Both the position numbers and the translations under genes were made by a program. The notes beneath the pieces are model-generated. The model searched no databases. It was given only the letters and a program-made list of their open reading frames with translations, and was not told the origin of the DNA. A stretch of 64,000 bases of DNA from Oryzias latipes (lineage: Eukaryota > Chordata > Actinopteri > Beloniformes > Adrianichthyidae), in NCBI RefSeq assembly GCF_002234675.1, contig NC_019868.2, positions 27,170,293 through 27,234,292 on the forward strand. Reading direction: 5' to 3'. Each line of letters starts with the position of its first letter. Position 1 is the first letter of the stretch. Positions 46,922 through 59,244 of this stretch are shown here, one piece after another.

Positions 46922-47249
46922 TGCAATGGATTTGTGTATTCAAGTTTTCTGCCACCGATATTGCAATAAAATGAAATAAAACAACACCTGGATATCTTTG
47001 GAAACCTTTGGACAAGAAGTGCTATGACACACTAAAAAAAGACAATATTAAGGGTTTCTATATTGATATCTTCTTGGAATGATTTGTGAAGAGCAAGTTA
47101 GCAATCTTGTATCATTAGTCAGGCATGATGGTGGTGGTGTGATGGTTTGGGGCATTGCTAAATTTTTAGCAAAAGGACAATTTTATGTTCTGTGGGACAA
47201 GTAGTTGCTGAGATCTGCCCAAATACCAGTAAACAGCAGTTCAATTCTC

Positions 47250-47332
47250 TACCAGGAGTAGGATTTGAACCCACGTGAGCATACGCTCATTGGATCTTGA
47301 GTCCAACGCCTTAACCACTCGGCCATCCTGGT
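47250..47332 (-). tRNA. tRNA-Leu (CAA), reference copy
   Basis: Reference for the CAA majority; 22 copies look identical to it by eye. An 83-nt class II tRNA for UUG codons: acceptor ACCAGGA with TCCTGGT, A box TGGCCGAGTGG, anticodon loop CTCAAGA, long variable arm TGAGC with GCTCA, T-loop TTCAAAT, discriminator A73. One G-U pair in the T-stem. No intron, whereas vertebrate tRNA-Leu-CAA genes usually have one and a different body. The first T4 on the transcribed strand begins 76 nt past the 3' end (complement of 47171-47174), far beyond the usual terminator position. Confidence 0.9.
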
Positions 47333-47660
47333 TGCAATGGATTTGTGTATTCAAGTTTTCTGCCACCGATATTGCAATAAAATGAAATAAAACAACACCT
47401 GGATATCTTTGGAAACCTTTGGACAAGAAGTGCTATGACACACTAAAAAAAGACCATATTAAGGGTTTCTATTTTGATATCTTTATGGAATTAAATATTA
47501 AGAGCATAATAGCAATCTTGTATCATTAGTCAGGCATGATGGTGGTGGTGTGATGGTTTGGGGCATTGCTAAATTTTTAGCAATAGGAAAATTTTATGTT
47601 GTGTGGGACAAGTAGTTGCTGAGATCTGCCCAAATACCAGTAAAGAGCAGTTCAATTCTC

Positions 47661-47743
47661 TACCAGGAGTAGGATTTGAACCCACGTGAGCATACGCTCA
47701 TTGGATCTTGAGTCCAACGCCTTAACCACTCGGCCATCCTGGT
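47661..47743 (-). tRNA. tRNA-Leu (CAA)
   Basis: Consensus body. 3' flank AGCAATAGGAAAATTTT; the T4 there lies about 70 nt downstream of the gene. Confidence 0.87.
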
Positions 47744-48069
47744 TGCAATGGATTTGTGTATTCAAGTTTTCTGCCACCGATATTGCAATAAAATGAAATA
47801 AAACAACACCTGGATATCTTTGGAAACCTTTGCACAAGAAGTGATATGACACACTAAAAAAAGACCATATTAAGGGTTCTATTTGATATCTTTATGGAAT
47901 TAAATATTAAGAGCATAATAGCAATCTTGTATCATTAGTCAGGCATGATGGTGGTGGTGTGATGGTTTGGGGCATTGCTAAATTTTTAGCAAAAGGACAA
48001 TTTTATGTTGTGTGGGACCAGTAGTTGCTGAGATCTGCCCAAATACCAGTAAAGAGCAGTTTAATTCTC

Positions 48070-48152
48070 TACCAGGAGTAGGATTTGAACCCACGTGAGC
48101 ATACGCTCATTGGATCTTGAGTCCAACGCCTTAACCACTCGGCCATCCTGGT
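48070..48152 (-). tRNA. tRNA-Leu (CAA)
   Basis: Consensus CAA body; unit shortened to 409 bp. Confidence 0.87.
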
Positions 48153-48480
48153 TGCAATGGATTTGTGTATTCAAGTTTTCTGCCACCGATATTGCAATAA
48201 AATGAAATAAAACAACACCTGGATATCTTTGGAAACCTTTGCACAAGAAGTGATATGACACACTAAAAAAAGACCATATTTAGGGTATCTATATTGATAT
48301 CTTTATGGAATTAAATATTAAGAGCATAATAGCAATCTTGTATCATTAGTCAGGCATGATGGTGGTGGTGTGATGGTTTGGGGCATTGCTAAATTTTTAG
48401 CTAAAGGACAATTTTATGTTCTGTGGGACAAGTAGTTGCTGAGATCTGCCCAAATACCAGTAAAGAGCAGATCAATTCTC

Positions 48481-48563
48481 TACCAGGAGTAGGATTTGAA
48501 CCCACGTGAGCATACGCTCATTGGATCTTGAGTCCAACGCCTTAACCACTCGGCCATCCTGGT
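48481..48563 (-). tRNA. tRNA-Leu (CAA)
   Basis: Consensus body; 3' flank with AGCTAAAGG. Confidence 0.87.
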
Positions 48564-48891
48564 TGCAATGGATTTGTGTATTCAAGTTTTCTGCCACCGA
48601 TATTGCAATAAAATGAAATAAAACAACACCTGGATATCTTTGGAAACCTTTGGACAAGAAGTGCTATGACACACTAAAAAAAGACCATATTAAGGGTTTC
48701 TATTTTGATTTCTTCTTGGAATGATTTGTTAAGAGCATGTTAGCAATCTTGTATCATTAGTCAGGCATGATGGTGGTGGTGTGATGGTTTGGGGCATTGC
48801 TAAATTTTTAGCAAAAGGACAATTTTATGTTCTGTGGGACCAGTAGTTGCTGAGATCTGCCCAAATACCAGTAAAGAGCAGTTCAATTCTC

Positions 48892-48974
48892 TACCAGGAG
48901 TAGGATTTGAACCCACGTGAGCATACGCTCATTGGATCTTGAGTCCAACGCCTTAACCACTCGGCCATCCTGGT
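48892..48974 (-). tRNA. tRNA-Leu (CAA)
   Basis: Consensus CAA body. Confidence 0.87.
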
Positions 48975-49301
48975 TGCAATGGATTTGTGTATTCAAGTTT
49001 TCTGCCACCGATATTGCAATAAAATGAAATAAAACAACACCTGGATATCTTTGGAAACCTTTGGACAAGAAGTGCTATGACACACTAAAAAAAGACCATA
49101 TTAAGGGTTTCTATTTTGATTTCTTCTTGGAATGATTTGTAAGAGCATGTTAGCAATCTTGTATCATTAGTCAGGCATGATGGTGGTGGTGTGATGGTTT
49201 GGGGCATTGCTAAATTTTTAGCAAAAGGACAATTTTATGTTCTGTGGGACAAGTAGTTGCTGAGATCTGCCCAAATACCAGTAAAGAGCAGTTCAATTCT
49301 C

Positions 49302-49384
49302 TACCAGGAGTAGGATTTGAACCCACGTGAGCATACGCTCATTGGATCTTGAGTCCAACGCCTTAACCACTCGGCCATCCTGGT
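49302..49384 (-). tRNA. tRNA-Leu (CAA)
   Basis: Consensus CAA body. Confidence 0.87.
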
Positions 49385-49712
49385 TGCAATGGATTTGTGT
49401 ATTCAAGTTTTCTGCCACCGATATTGCAATAAAATGAAATAAAACAACACCTGGATATCTTTGGAAACCTTTGGACAAGAAGTGCTATGACACACTAAAA
49501 AAAGACCATATTAAGGGTTTCTATTTTGATTTCTTCTTGGAATGATTTGTGAAGAGCATGTTAGCAATCTTGTATCATTAGTCAGGCATGATGGTGGTGG
49601 TGTGATGGTTTGGGGCATTGCTAAATTTTCAAGAATAGGACAATTTTATGTTCTGTGGGACCAGTAGTTGCTGAGATCTGCCCAAATACCAGTAAAGAGC
49701 AGTTCAATTCTC

Positions 49713-49795
49713 TACCAGGAGTAGGATTGGAACCCACGTGAGCATACGCTCATTGGATCTTGAGTCCAACGCCTTAACCACTCGGCCATCCTGGT
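49713..49795 (-). tRNA. tRNA-Leu (CAA), B-box variant
   Basis: A57 to C; 3' flank TCAAGAATAGG without T4. Confidence 0.68.
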
Positions 49796-50122
49796 TGCAA
49801 TGGATTTGTGTATTCAAGTTTTCTGCCACCGATATTGCAATAAAATGAAATAAAACAACACCTGGATATCTTTGGAAACCTTTGGACAAGAAGTGCTATG
49901 ACACACTAAAAAAAGACCATATTAAGGGTTTCTATTTTGATTTCTTTATGGAATTAATATTAAGAGCATAATAGCAATCTTGTATCATTAGTCAGGCATG
50001 ATGGTGGTGGTGTGATGGTTTGGGGCATTGCTAAATTTTTAGCAATAGGAAAATTTTATGTTCTGTGGGACCAGTAGTTGCTGAGATCTGCCCAAATACC
50101 AGTAAAGAGCAGTTCAATTCTC

Positions 50123-50205
50123 TACCAGGAGTAGGATTTGAACCCACGTGAGCATACGCTCATTGGATCTTGAGTCCAACGCCTTAACCACTCGGCCATC
50201 CTGGT
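50123..50205 (-). tRNA. tRNA-Leu (CAA)
   Basis: Consensus CAA body. Confidence 0.87.
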
Positions 50206-50533
50206 TGCAATGGATTTGTGTATTCAAGTTTTCTGCCACCGATATTGCAATAAAATGAAATAAAACAACACCTGGATATCTTTGGAAACCTTTGGACAAG
50301 AAGTGATATGACACACTAAAAAAAGACCATATTTAGGGTATCTATATTGATATCTTTATGGAATTAAATATTAAGAGCATAATAGCAATCTTGTATCATT
50401 AGTCAGGCATGATGGTGGTGGTGTGATGGTTTGGGGCATTGCTAAATTTTTAGCAAAAGGACAATTTTATGTTGTGTGGGACCAGTAGTTGCTGAGATCT
50501 GCCCAAATACCAGTAAAGAGCAGTTCAATTCTC

Positions 50534-50616
50534 TACCAGGAGTAGGATTTGAACCCACGTGAGCATACGCTCATTGGATCTTGAGTCCAACGCCTTAACC
50601 ACTCGGCCATCCTGGT
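50534..50616 (-). tRNA. tRNA-Leu (CAA)
   Basis: Consensus CAA body. Confidence 0.87.
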
Positions 50617-50941
50617 TGCAATGGATTTGTGTATTCAAGTTTTCTGCCACCGATATTGCAATAAAATGAAATAAAACAACACCTGGATATCTTTGGAAAC
50701 CTTTGGACAAGAAGTGCTATGACACACTAAAAAAAGACCATATTAAGGGTTTCTATTTTGATTTCTTTTGGAATGATTTGTAAGAGCATGTTAGCAATCT
50801 TGTATCATTAGTCAGGCATGATGGTGGTGGTGTGATGGTTTGGGGCATTGCTAAATTTTCAAGAAAGGACAATTTTATGTTCTGTGGGACCAGTAGTTGC
50901 TGAGATCTGCCCAAATACCAGTAAAGAGCAGTTCAATTCTC

Positions 50942-51024
50942 TACCAGGAGTAGGATTTGAACCCACGTGAGCATACGCTCATTGGATCTTGAGTCCAACG
51001 CCTTAACCACTCGGCCATCCTGGT
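50942..51024 (-). tRNA. tRNA-Leu (CAA)
   Basis: Consensus body; 3' flank TCAAGAAAGG without T4. Confidence 0.86.
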
Positions 51025-51351
51025 TGCAATGGATTTGTGTATTCAAGTTTTCTGCCACCGATATTGCAATAAAATGAAATAAAACAACACCTGGATATCT
51101 TTGGAAACCTTTGGACAAGAAGTGCTATGACACACTAAAAAAAGACCATATTAAGGGTTTCTATTTTGATTTCTTCTTGGAATTATTTGTAAGAGCATGT
51201 TAGCAATCTTGTATCATTAGTCAGGCATGATGGTGGTGGTGTGATGGTTTGGGGCATTGCTAAATTTTCAAGAATAGGACAATTTTATGTTCTGTGGGAC
51301 CAGTAGTTGCTGAGATCTGCCCAAATACCAGTAAAGAGCAGTTCAATTCTC

Positions 51352-51434
51352 TACCAGGAGTAGGATTTGAACCCACGTGAGCATACGCTCATTGGATCTT
51401 GAGTCCAACGCCTTAACCACTCGGCCATCCTGGT
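51352..51434 (-). tRNA. tRNA-Leu (CAA)
   Basis: Consensus body; 3' flank TCAAGAATAGG without T4. Confidence 0.86.
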
Positions 51435-51762
51435 TGCAATGGATTTGTGTATTCAAGTTTTCTGCCACCGATATTGCAATAAAATGAAATAAAACAACAC
51501 CTGGATATCTTTGGAAACCTTTGGACAAGAAGTGCTATGACACACTAAAAAAAGACCATATTAAGGGTTTCTATTTTGATATCTTTATGGAATGATTTGT
51601 GAAGAGCATGTTAGCAATCTTGTATCATTAGTCAGGCATGATGGTGGTGGTGTGATGGTTTGGGGCATTGCTAAATTTTTAGCAAAAGGACAATTTTATG
51701 TTGTGTGGGACCAGTAGTTGCTGAGATCTGCCCAAATACCAGTAAAGAGCAGTTCAATTCTC

Positions 51763-51845
51763 TACCAGGAGTAGGATTGGAACCCACGTGAGCATACGCT
51801 CATTGGATCTTGAGTCCAACGCCTTAACCACTCGGCCATCCTGGT
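51763..51845 (-). tRNA. tRNA-Leu (CAA), B-box variant
   Basis: A57 to C, but with the AGCAAAAGG 3' flank, so probably a recombinant of the two unit types. Confidence 0.7.
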
Positions 51846-52173
51846 TGCAATGGATTTGTGTATTCAAGTTTTCTGCCACCGATATTGCAATAAAATGAAA
51901 TAAAACAACACCTGGATATCTTTGGAAACCTTTGGACAAGAAGTGCTATGACACACTAAAAAAAGACCATATTAAGGGTTTCTATTTTGATATCTTTATG
52001 GAATTAAATATTAAGAGCATAATAGCAATCTTGTATCATTAGTCAGGCATGATGGTGGTGGTGTGATGGTTTGGGGCATTGCTAAATTTTTAGCAAAAGG
52101 ACAATTTTATGTTCTGTGGGACCAGTAGTTGCTGAGATCTGCCCAAATACCAGTAAAGAGCAGTTTAATTCTC

Positions 52174-52256
52174 TACCAGGAGTAGGATTTGAACCCACGT
52201 GAGCATACGCTCATTGGATCTTGAGTCCAACGCCTTAACCACTCGGCCATCCTGGT
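52174..52256 (-). tRNA. tRNA-Leu (CAA)
   Basis: Consensus CAA body. Confidence 0.87.
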
Positions 52257-52585
52257 TGCAATGGATTTGTGTATTCAAGTTTTCTGCCACCGATATTGCA
52301 ATAAAATGAAATAAAACAACACCTGGATATCTTTGGAAACCTTTGGACAAGAAGTGATATGACACACTAAAAAAAGACCATATTAAGGGTTTCTATATTG
52401 ATATCTTCTATGGAATTAAATATTAAGAGCATAATAGCAATCTTGTATCATTAGTCAGGCATGATGGTGGTGGTGTGATGGTTTGGGGCATTGCTAAATT
52501 TTTAACAAGAGGACAATTTTATGTTCTGTGGGACCAGTAGTTGCTGAGATCTGCCCAAAAACAAGTAGAGAGCAGTTCAATTCTC

Positions 52586-52669
52586 TACCAGGAGTAGGAT
52601 TTGGAACCCACGTGAGCATACGCTCATTGGATCTTGAGTCCAACGCCTTAACCACTCGGCCATCCTGGT
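52586..52669 (-). tRNA. tRNA-Leu (CAA), 84 nt with T-loop insertion
   Basis: One extra base in the T-loop (GGATTTGGAACC on the plus strand) makes an 8-nt loop and disrupts the B box. Confidence 0.62.
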
Positions 52670-52997
52670 TGCAATGGATTTGTGTATTCAAGTTTTCTGC
52701 CACCGATATTGCAATAAAATGAAATAAAACAACACCTGGATATCTTTGGAAACCTTTGGACAAGAAGTGCTATGACACACTAAAAAAAGACCATATTAAG
52801 GGTTTCTATTTTGATTTCTTCTTGGAATGATTTGTGAAGAGCATGTTAGCAATCTTGTATCATTATTCAGGCATGATGGTGGTGGTGTGATGGTTTGGGG
52901 CATTGCTAAATTTTCAAGAATAGGACAATTTTATGTTGTGTGGGACCAGTAGTTGCTGAGATCTGCCCAAATACCAGTAAAGAGCAGTTCAATTCTC

Positions 52998-53080
52998 TAC
53001 CAGGAGTAGGATTGGAACCCACGTGAGCATACGCTCATTGGATCTTGAGTCCAACGCCTTAACCACTCGGCCATCCTGGT
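52998..53080 (-). tRNA. tRNA-Leu (CAA), B-box variant
   Basis: A57 to C; 3' flank without T4. Confidence 0.68.
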
Positions 53081-53408
53081 TGCAATGGATTTGTGTATTC
53101 AAGTTTTCTGCCACCGATATTGCAATAAAATGAAATAAAACAACACCTGGATATCTTTGGAAACCTTTGGACAAGAAGTGCTATGACACACTAAAAAAAG
53201 ACCATATTAAGGGTTTCTATTTTGATATCTTTATGGAATTAAATATTAAGAGCATAATAGCAATCTTGTATCATTAGTCAGGCATGATGGTGGTGGTGTG
53301 ATGGTTTGGGGCATTGCTAAATTTTTAGCAAAAGGACAATTTTATGTTCTGTGGGACCAGTAGTTGCTGAGATCTGCCCAAATACCAGTAAAGAGCAGAT
53401 CAATTCTC

Positions 53409-53491
53409 TACCAGGAGTAGGATTTGAACCCACGTGAGCATACGCTCATTGGATCTTGAGTCCAACGCCTTAACCACTCGGCCATCCTGGT
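53409..53491 (-). tRNA. tRNA-Leu (CAA)
   Basis: Consensus CAA body. Confidence 0.87.
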
Positions 53492-53819
53492 TGCAATGGA
53501 TTTGTGTATTCAAGTTTTCTGCCACCGATATTGCAATAAAATGAAATAAAACAACACCTGGATATCTTTGGAAACCTTTGGACAAGAAGTGCTATGACAC
53601 ACTAAAAAAAGACCATATTAAGGGTTTCTATTTTGATTTCTTCTTGGAATGATTTGTGAAGAGCATGTTAGCAATCTTGTATCATTAGTCAGGCATGATG
53701 GTGGTGGTGTGATGGTTTGGGGCATTGCTAAATTTTTAGCAAAAGGACAATTTTATGTTCTGTGGGACCAGTAGTTGCTGAGATCTGCCCAAATACCAGT
53801 AAAGAGCAGATCAATTCTC

Positions 53820-53902
53820 TACCAGGAGTAGGATTTGAACCCACGTGAGCATACGCTCATTGGATCTTGAGTCCAACGCCTTAACCACTCGGCCATCCTG
53901 GT
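53820..53902 (-). tRNA. tRNA-Leu (CAA)
   Basis: Consensus CAA body. Confidence 0.87.
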
Positions 53903-54230
53903 TGCAATGGATTTGTGTATTCAAGTTTTCTGCCACCGATATTGCAATAAAATGAAATAAAACAACACCTGGATATCTTTGGAAACCTTTGGACAAGAAG
54001 TGCTATGACACACTAAAAAAAGACCATATTAAGGGTTTCTATTTTGATTTCTTCTTGGAATGATTTGTGAAGAGCATGTTAGCAATCTTGTATCATTATT
54101 CAGGCATGATGGTGGTGGTGTGATGGTTTGGGGCATTGCTAAATTTTCAAGAATAGGACAATTTTATGTTCTGTGGGACCAGTAGTTGCTGAGATCTGCC
54201 CAAATACCAGTAAAGAGCAGTTCAATTCTC

Positions 54231-54314
54231 TACCAGGAGTAGGATTGGAACCCACGTGAGCATACGCTCATTGGATCTTGAGTCCAACGCCTTAACCAAT
54301 CAGGCCATCCTGGT
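54231..54314 (-). tRNA. tRNA-Leu (CAA), damaged, 84 nt
   Basis: A57 to C plus a one-base insertion in the D-loop/A box (CCAATCAGGCC on the plus strand). The nearest T run on the transcribed strand is the T7 about 210 nt downstream. Likely a pseudogene. Confidence 0.58.
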
Positions 54315-54642
54315 TGCGATGGATTTGTGTATTCAAGTTTTCTGCCACCGATATTGCAATAAAATGAAATAAAACAACACCTGGATATCTTTGGAAACCT
54401 TTGGACAAGAAGTGATATGACACACTAAAAAAAGACCATATTAAGGGTTTCTATTTTGATTTCTTCTTGGAATGATTTTTGAAGAGCATGTTAGCAATCT
54501 TGTATCATTATTCAGGCATGATGGTGGTGGTGTGATGGTTTGGGGCATTGCTAAATTTTCAAGAATAGGACAATTTTATGTTCTGTGGGACCAGTAATTG
54601 CTGAGATCTGCCCAAATACCAGTAAAGAGCAGTTCAATTCTC

Positions 54643-54724
54643 TACCAGAGTAGGATTGGAACCCACGTGAGCATACGCTCATTGGATCTTGAGTCCAACG
54701 CCTTAACCACTCGGCCATCCTGGT
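54643..54724 (-). tRNA. tRNA-Leu (CAA), damaged, 82 nt
   Basis: One base is missing at the 3' acceptor strand/T-stem boundary, plus A57 to C. Likely a pseudogene. Confidence 0.58.
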
Positions 54725-55051
54725 TGCAATGGATTTGTGTATTCAAGTTTTCTGCCACCGATATTGCAATAAAATGAAATAAAACAACACCTGGATTCTT
54801 TGGAAACCTTTGGACAAGAAGTGCTATGACACACTAAAAAAAGACCATATTAAGGGTTTCTATTTTGATTTCTTCTTGGAATGATTTGTGAAGAGCATGT
54901 TAGCAATCTTGTATCATTAGTCAGGCATGATGGTGGTGGTGTGATGGTTTGGGGCATTGCTAAATTTTTAGCTAAAGGACAATTTTATGTTCTGTGGGAC
55001 AAGTAGTTGCTGAGATCTGCCCAAATACCAGTAAAGAGCAGATCAATTCTC

Positions 55052-55134
55052 TACCAGGAGTAGGATTTGAACCCACGTGAGCATACGCTCATTGGATATT
55101 GAGTCCAATGCCTTAACCACTCGGCCATCCTGGT
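55052..55134 (-). tRNA. tRNA-Leu (CAA)
   Basis: Base 37, next to the anticodon, is T instead of G; G26 to A. Confidence 0.72.
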
Positions 55135-55462
55135 TGCAATGGATTTGTGTATTCAAGTTTTCTGCCACCGATATTGCAATAAAATGAAATAAAACAACAC
55201 CTGGATATCTTTGGAAACCTTTGCACAAGAAGTGATATGACACACTAAAAAAAGACCATATTAAGGGTTTCTATTTTGATATCTTTATAGAATTAAATAT
55301 TAAGAACATAATAGCAATCTTGTATCATTAGTCAGGCATGATGGTGGTGGTGTGATGGTTTGGGGCATTGCTAAATTTTTAGCAATAGGATAATTTTATG
55401 TTGTGTGGGACAAGTAGTTGCTGAGATCTGCCCAAATACCAGTAAACAGCAGTTTAATTCTC

Positions 55463-55545
55463 TACCAGAAGTAGGATTTGAACCCACGTGAGCATACGCT
55501 CATTGGATCTTGAGTCCAAAGCCTTAACCACTCTGCCATCCTGGT
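55463..55545 (-). tRNA. tRNA-Leu (CAA)
   Basis: Same triple variant as 43551 (C12 to A, G26 to T, 67 changed), showing exchange across 12 kb. Confidence 0.7.
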
Positions 55546-55873
55546 TGCAATGGATTTGTGTATTCAAGTGTTGTGCCACCGATATTGCAATAAAATGAAA
55601 TAAAACAACACCTGGATATCTTTGGAAACCTTTGGACAAGAAGTGCTATGACACACTAAAAAAAGACCATATTAAGGGTTTCTATTTTGATATCTTTATA
55701 GAATTAAATATTAAGAGCATAATAGCAATCTTGTATCATTAGTCAGGCATGATGGTGGTGGTGTGATGGTTTGGGGCATTGCTAAATTTTTAGCAATAGG
55801 AAAATTTTATGTTGTGTGGGACAAGTAGTTGCTGAGATCTGCCCAAATACCAGTAAACAGCAGTTTAATTCTC

Positions 55874-55956
55874 TACCAGAAGTAGGATTAGAACCCACGT
55901 GAGCAGACGCTCATTGGATCTTGAGTCCAACGCCTTAACCACTCGGCCATCCTGGT
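55874..55956 (-). tRNA. tRNA-Leu (CAA)
   Basis: Base 67 changed (G-U pair), one T-loop change (A57 to T), one variable-arm change (GCAGACGCTC). Confidence 0.66.
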
Positions 55957-56284
55957 TGCAATGGATTTGTGTATTCAAGTTTTCTGCCACCGATATTGCA
56001 ATAAAATGAAATAAAACAACACCTGGATATCTTTGGAAACCTTTGGACAAGAAGTGCTATAACACACTAAAAAAAGACCATATTTAGGGTATCTATATTG
56101 ATATCTTTATGGAATTAAATATTAAGAGCATAATAGCAATCTTGTATCATTAGTCAGGCATGATGGTGGTGGTGTGATGGTTTGGGGCATTGCTAAATTT
56201 TTAGCAAAACGACAATTTAATGTTGTGTGGGACCAGTAGTTGGTGAGATCTGCCCAAATACCAGTAAAGAGCAGTTTAATTCTC

Positions 56285-56367
56285 TACCAGGAGTAGGATT
56301 TGAACCCACGTGAGCATACGCTCATTGGATCTTGAGTCCAACGCCTTAACCACTCGGCCATCCTGGT
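56285..56367 (-). tRNA. tRNA-Leu (CAA)
   Basis: Consensus CAA body. Confidence 0.87.
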
Positions 56368-56695
56368 TGCAATGGATTTGTGTATTCAAGTTTTCTGCCA
56401 CCGATATTGCAATAAAATGAAATAAAACAACACCTGGATATCTTTGGAAACCTTTGCACAAGAAGTGATATGACACACTAAAAAAAGACCATATTTAGGG
56501 TATCTATATTGATATCTTTATGGAATTAAATATTAAGAGCATAATAGCAATCTTGTATAATTAGTCAGGCATGATGGTGGTGGTGTGATGGTTTGGGGCA
56601 TTGCTAAATTTTTAGCAAAACGACAATTTTATGTTGTGTGGGACCAGTAGTTGCTGAGATCTGCCCAAATACCAGTAAAGAGCAGATCAGTTCTC

Positions 56696-56778
56696 TACCA
56701 GGAGTAGGATTTGAACCCACGTGAGCATACGCTCATTGGATCTTGAGTCCAACGCCTTAACCACTCTGCCATCCTGGT
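56696..56778 (-). tRNA. tRNA-Leu (CAA)
   Basis: C12 to A only. Confidence 0.78.
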
Positions 56779-57106
56779 TGCAATGGATTTGTGTATTCAA
56801 GTTTTCTGCCACCGATATTGCAATAAAATGAAATAAAACAACACCTGGATATCTTTGGAAACCTTTGGACAAGAAGTGCTATGACACACTAAAAAAAGAC
56901 CATATTAAGGGTTTCTATTTTGATTTCTTCTTGGAATGATTTGTGAAGAGCATGTTAGCAATCTTGTATCATTATTCAGGCATGATGGTGGTGGTGTGAT
57001 GGTTTGGGGCATTGCTAAATTTTCAAGAATAGGACAATTTTATGTTCTGTGGGACCAGTAGTTGCTGAGATCTGCCCAAATACCAGTAAAGAGCAGTTCA
57101 ATTCTC

Positions 57107-57189
57107 TACCAGGAGTAGGATTGGAACCCACGTGAGCATACGCTCATTGGATCTTGAGTCCAACGCCTTAACCACTCGGCCATCCTGGT
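57107..57189 (-). tRNA. tRNA-Leu (CAA), B-box variant
   Basis: A57 to C; 3' flank without T4. Confidence 0.68.
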
Positions 57190-57517
57190 TGCAATGGATT
57201 TGTGTATTCAAGTTTTCTGCCACCGATATTGCAATAAAATGAAATAAAACAACACCTGGATATCTTTGGAAACCTTTGGACAAGAAGTGATATGACACAC
57301 TAAAAAAAGACCATATTAAAGGTTTCTATTTTGATATCTTTATGGAATTAAATATTAAAAGCATAATAGCAATCTTGTATCATTAGTCAGGCATGATGGT
57401 GGTGGTGTGATGGTTTGGGGCATTGCTAAATTTTTAAGAATAGGACAATTTTATGTTGTGTGGGACCAGTAGTTGCTGAGATCTGCCCAAATACCAGTAA
57501 AGAGCAGTTCAATTCTC

Positions 57518-57600
57518 TACCAGGAGTAGGATTTAAACCCACGTGAGCATACGCTCATTGGATCTTGAGTCCAACGCCTTAACCACTCGGCCATCCTGGT
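57518..57600 (-). tRNA. tRNA-Leu (CAA), B box broken
   Basis: C56 to T in the T-loop removes an invariant base of both the B box and the tRNA fold. Probably inactive. Confidence 0.6.
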
Positions 57601-57928
57601 TGCAATGGATTTGTGTATACAAGTTTTCTGCCACCGATATTGCAATAAAATGAAATAAAACAACACCTGGATATCTTTGGAAACCTTTGGACAAGAAGTG
57701 CTATGACACACTAAAAAAAGACCATATTTAGGGTATCTATATTGATATCTTTATGGAATTAAATATTAAGAGCATAATAGCAATCTTGTATCATTAGTCA
57801 GGCATGATGGTGGTGGTGTGATGGTTTGGGGCATTGCTAAAGTTTTAGCAAAACGACAATTTTATGTTGTGTGGGACAAGTAGTTGCTGAGATCTGCCCA
57901 AATACCAGTAAAGAGCAGATCAATTCTC

Positions 57929-58011
57929 TACCAGGAGTAGGATTTGAACCCACGTGAGCATACGCTCATTGGATCTTGAGTCCAACGCCTTAACCACTCG
58001 GCCATCCTGGT
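57929..58011 (-). tRNA. tRNA-Leu (CAA)
   Basis: Consensus CAA body; 3' flank AGCAAAACGAC. Confidence 0.87.
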
Positions 58012-58339
58012 TGCAATGGATTTGTGTATTCAAGTTTTTTGCCACCGATATTGCAATAAAATGAAATAAAACAACACCTGGATATCTTTGGAAACCTTTG
58101 GACAAGAAGTGCTATGACACACTAAAAAAAGACCATATTTAGGGTATCTATATTGATATCTTTATGGAATTAAATATTAAGAGCATAATAGCAATCTTGT
58201 ATCATTAGTCAGGCATGATGGTGGTGGTGTGATGGTTTGGGGCATTGTTAAATTTTTAGCAAAACGACAATTTTATGTTGTGTGGGACAAGTAGTTGCTG
58301 AGATTTGCCCAAATACCAGTAAAGAGCAGATCAATTCTC

Positions 58340-58422
58340 TACCAGGAGTAGGATTTGAACCCTCGTGAGCATACGCTCATTGGATCTTGAGTCCAACGCC
58401 TTAACCACTCGGCCATCCTGGT
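58340..58422 (-). tRNA. tRNA-Leu (CAA)
   Basis: T50 to A leaves one T-stem mismatch. Confidence 0.75.
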
Positions 58423-58750
58423 TGCAATGGATTTGTGTATTCAAGTTTTTTGCCACCGATATTGCAATAAAATGAAATAAAACAACACCTGGATATCTTT
58501 GGAAACCTTTGGACAAGAAGTGCTATGACACACTAAAAAAAGACCATATTAAGGGTTTCTATTTTGATTTCTTCTTGGAATGATTTGTGAAGAGCATGTT
58601 AGCAATCTTGTATCATTATTCAGGCATGATGGTGGTGGTGTGATGGTTTGGGGCATTGCTAAATTTTCAAGAATAGGACAATTTTATGTTGTGTGGGACC
58701 AGTAGTTGCTGAGATCTGCCCAAATACCAGTAAACAGCAGTTTAATTCTC

Positions 58751-58833
58751 TACCAGGAGTAGGATTTGAACCCACGAGAGCATACGCTCATTGGATCTTG
58801 AGTCCAATGCCTTAACCACTCGGCCATCCTGGT
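58751..58833 (-). tRNA. tRNA-Leu (CAA)
   Basis: G26 to A and one variable-arm change (CACGAGAGC on the plus strand). Confidence 0.76.
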
Positions 58834-59161
58834 TGCAATGGCTTTGTGTAATCAAGTTTTCTGCCACCGATATTGCAATAAAATGAAATAAAACAACACC
58901 TGGATATCTTTGGAAACCTTTGGACAAGAAGTGCTATGACACACTAAAAAAAGACCATATTAAGGGTTTCTATTTTGATTTCTTCTTGGAATGATTTGTG
59001 AAGAGCATGTTAGCAATCTTGTATCATTATTCAGGCATGATGGTGGTGGTGTGATGGTTTGGGGCATTGCTAAATTTTCAAGAATAGGACAATTTTATGT
59101 TCTGTGGGACCAGTAGTTGCTGAGATCTGCCCAAATACCAGTAAAGAGCAGTTCAATTCTC

Positions 59162-59244
59162 TACCAGGAGTAGGATTGGAACCCACGTGAGCATACGCTC
59201 ATTGGATCTTGAGTCCAACGCCTTAACCACTCGGCCATCCTGGT
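59162..59244 (-). tRNA. tRNA-Leu (CAA), B-box variant
   Basis: A57 to C; 3' flank without T4. Confidence 0.68.
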
